Assembly: GCA_913043075.1 (NCBI GenBank) | Contig: CAJWLI010000100.1 | Coordinates: forward strand, 1-5,750 | From: an uncultured Gammaproteobacteria bacterium | GTDB taxonomy: Bacteria > Pseudomonadota > Gammaproteobacteria > Pseudomonadales > Azotimanducaceae | Reading direction: 5' to 3' | Length of the DNA: 5,750 bases | In this document: one piece after another, positions 5,287 to 5,750 of the stretch | Numbering within the stretch: the stretch's first letter is position 1 | How the letters are laid out: each line of letters begins with the position of its first letter | Translations under genes and position numbers: made by a program | Notes under the pieces: model-generated | Told to the model about the DNA's origin: nothing | Database searches by the model: none | The model's input: only the letters and a program-made list of their open reading frames with translations

Positions 5287-5750
5287 ATGTGTGGCCGTTT
5301 TACCCTCAGAAACATCAAAGAAGTTAAATCACAATTTAATTTAAAATTTGAGGTTCTTCCCAATTTTAACATAGCTCCCTCAAGTGAAACTTTGGTGCTT
5401 ACGAAAGAATTAAGTTTGATGTCTTGGGGATACTCTCCAGCATGGGGAAAGTCGAGACTAAATATAATTAACGCGAGAAGAGAAACCCTAAATCAGAAGC
5501 CTAGGTTTCGTTCTGCTCGGAGATGCTTAGTTTTAGCCGATGGCTGGTACGAATGGGGAACAATTGATTCAGGCAAAGCCCCCTTCTTTTTTCACCGCGA
5601 AGGAGAATTGCTTCTCTTCGCAGCGATATACAACCAAGACCAAGAAAAACCAAGGTTCGCTATCGTTACTACAGAAGCCATCGAAAACATCCAAACAATC
5701 CATGACCGCATGCCGCTTGTAATTGAAAAAACTCAGATTAATCAATGGAT
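5287..5750 (+). CDS. yedK: SRAP/YedK (HMCES-type) abasic-site processing protein, partial
   Basis: This protein forms a covalent thiazolidine link with abasic sites in single-stranded DNA, protecting them during replication. The frame opens with MCGRFTL, so Cys2 becomes the N-terminal nucleophile after Met removal. Other family residues are Asn62 in NARRET (62-67), Glu89 in DGWYEWG, and His139 in HDRMPLVI; these correspond to Cys2, Asn75, Glu105 and His160 of E. coli YedK. The basic DNA-binding stretch KPRFRSARRC (71-80) is present. The visible 154 residues reach past the His motif, so only the C-terminal part is missing beyond the window edge. The ATG lies 3 bases after the GNAT stop, with only a poor SD (AAAAG too close), so translation probably depends on coupling to the GNAT gene. 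Being co-transcribed with a deaminase-like enzyme and an acetyltransferase is not the usual setting I know for this family. Confidence 0.95.
   Translation, partial: MCGRFTLRNIKEVKSQFNLKFEVLPNFNIAPSSETLVLTKELSLMSWGYSPAWGKSRLNIINARRETLNQKPRFRSARRCLVLADGWYEWGTIDSGKAPFFFHREGELLLFAAIYNQDQEKPRFAIVTTEAIENIQTIHDRMPLVIEKTQINQW

Noticed and set aside
5540..5722. Plus-strand 60-codon frame near the right edge.
   Set aside because: It is an out-of-frame shadow of the SRAP gene, whose true frame runs from 5287 off the window.

Overview
The window looks like ordinary chromosomal sequence from a Gram-negative bacterium. It is moderately AT-rich, tightly packed, and uses several non-ATG starts with Shine-Dalgarno (SD) sites. 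The gene families and a Sec signal peptide on a metal-dependent hydrolase fit a proteobacterium, perhaps a gammaproteobacterium. That placement is an inference from gene content, because no rRNA or marker gene is present. I see no mobile element, CRISPR array, tRNA or rRNA.

Left part, positions 1-975 (+ strand): a 37-codon reading frame with a usable SD site ends in a TTGA overlap with the start of a permuted papain-like cysteine hydrolase (YiiX/YaeF type, family C92). Middle-left, 976-1740: a gene-poor stretch with two small minus-strand frames. One is a predicted coiled coil. The other is a very basic, arginine-rich protein with a clear AGGAG site before a GTG start. A short hairpin lies between them and another lies upstream of the basic frame.

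Centre, 1741-3123 (- strand): an FAD-dependent dehydrogenase of the fumarate reductase/3-ketosteroid dehydrogenase superfamily. It has Tyr where fumarate reductases have their proton-delivering Arg. A 249-base divergent intergenic region follows, with an imperfect dyad and an extended -10 promoter candidate facing right.

Right part, 3373-5750 (+ strand): a compact three-gene operon. It encodes an exported amidohydrolase resembling MTA/SAH deaminase, a GNAT acetyltransferase 12 bases later, and an SRAP (YedK/HMCES-type) abasic-site protein 3 bases after that, cut by the window end. The metal ligands of the amidohydrolase and the four active-site residues of the SRAP protein are all present, so both should be active.

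No undescribed system is evident. The points most worth following up are the exported deaminase-like enzyme, its operon with a GNAT and a DNA-repair protein, the Arg-to-Tyr active-site change in the flavoprotein, and the coupled small frame upstream of the C92 hydrolase.
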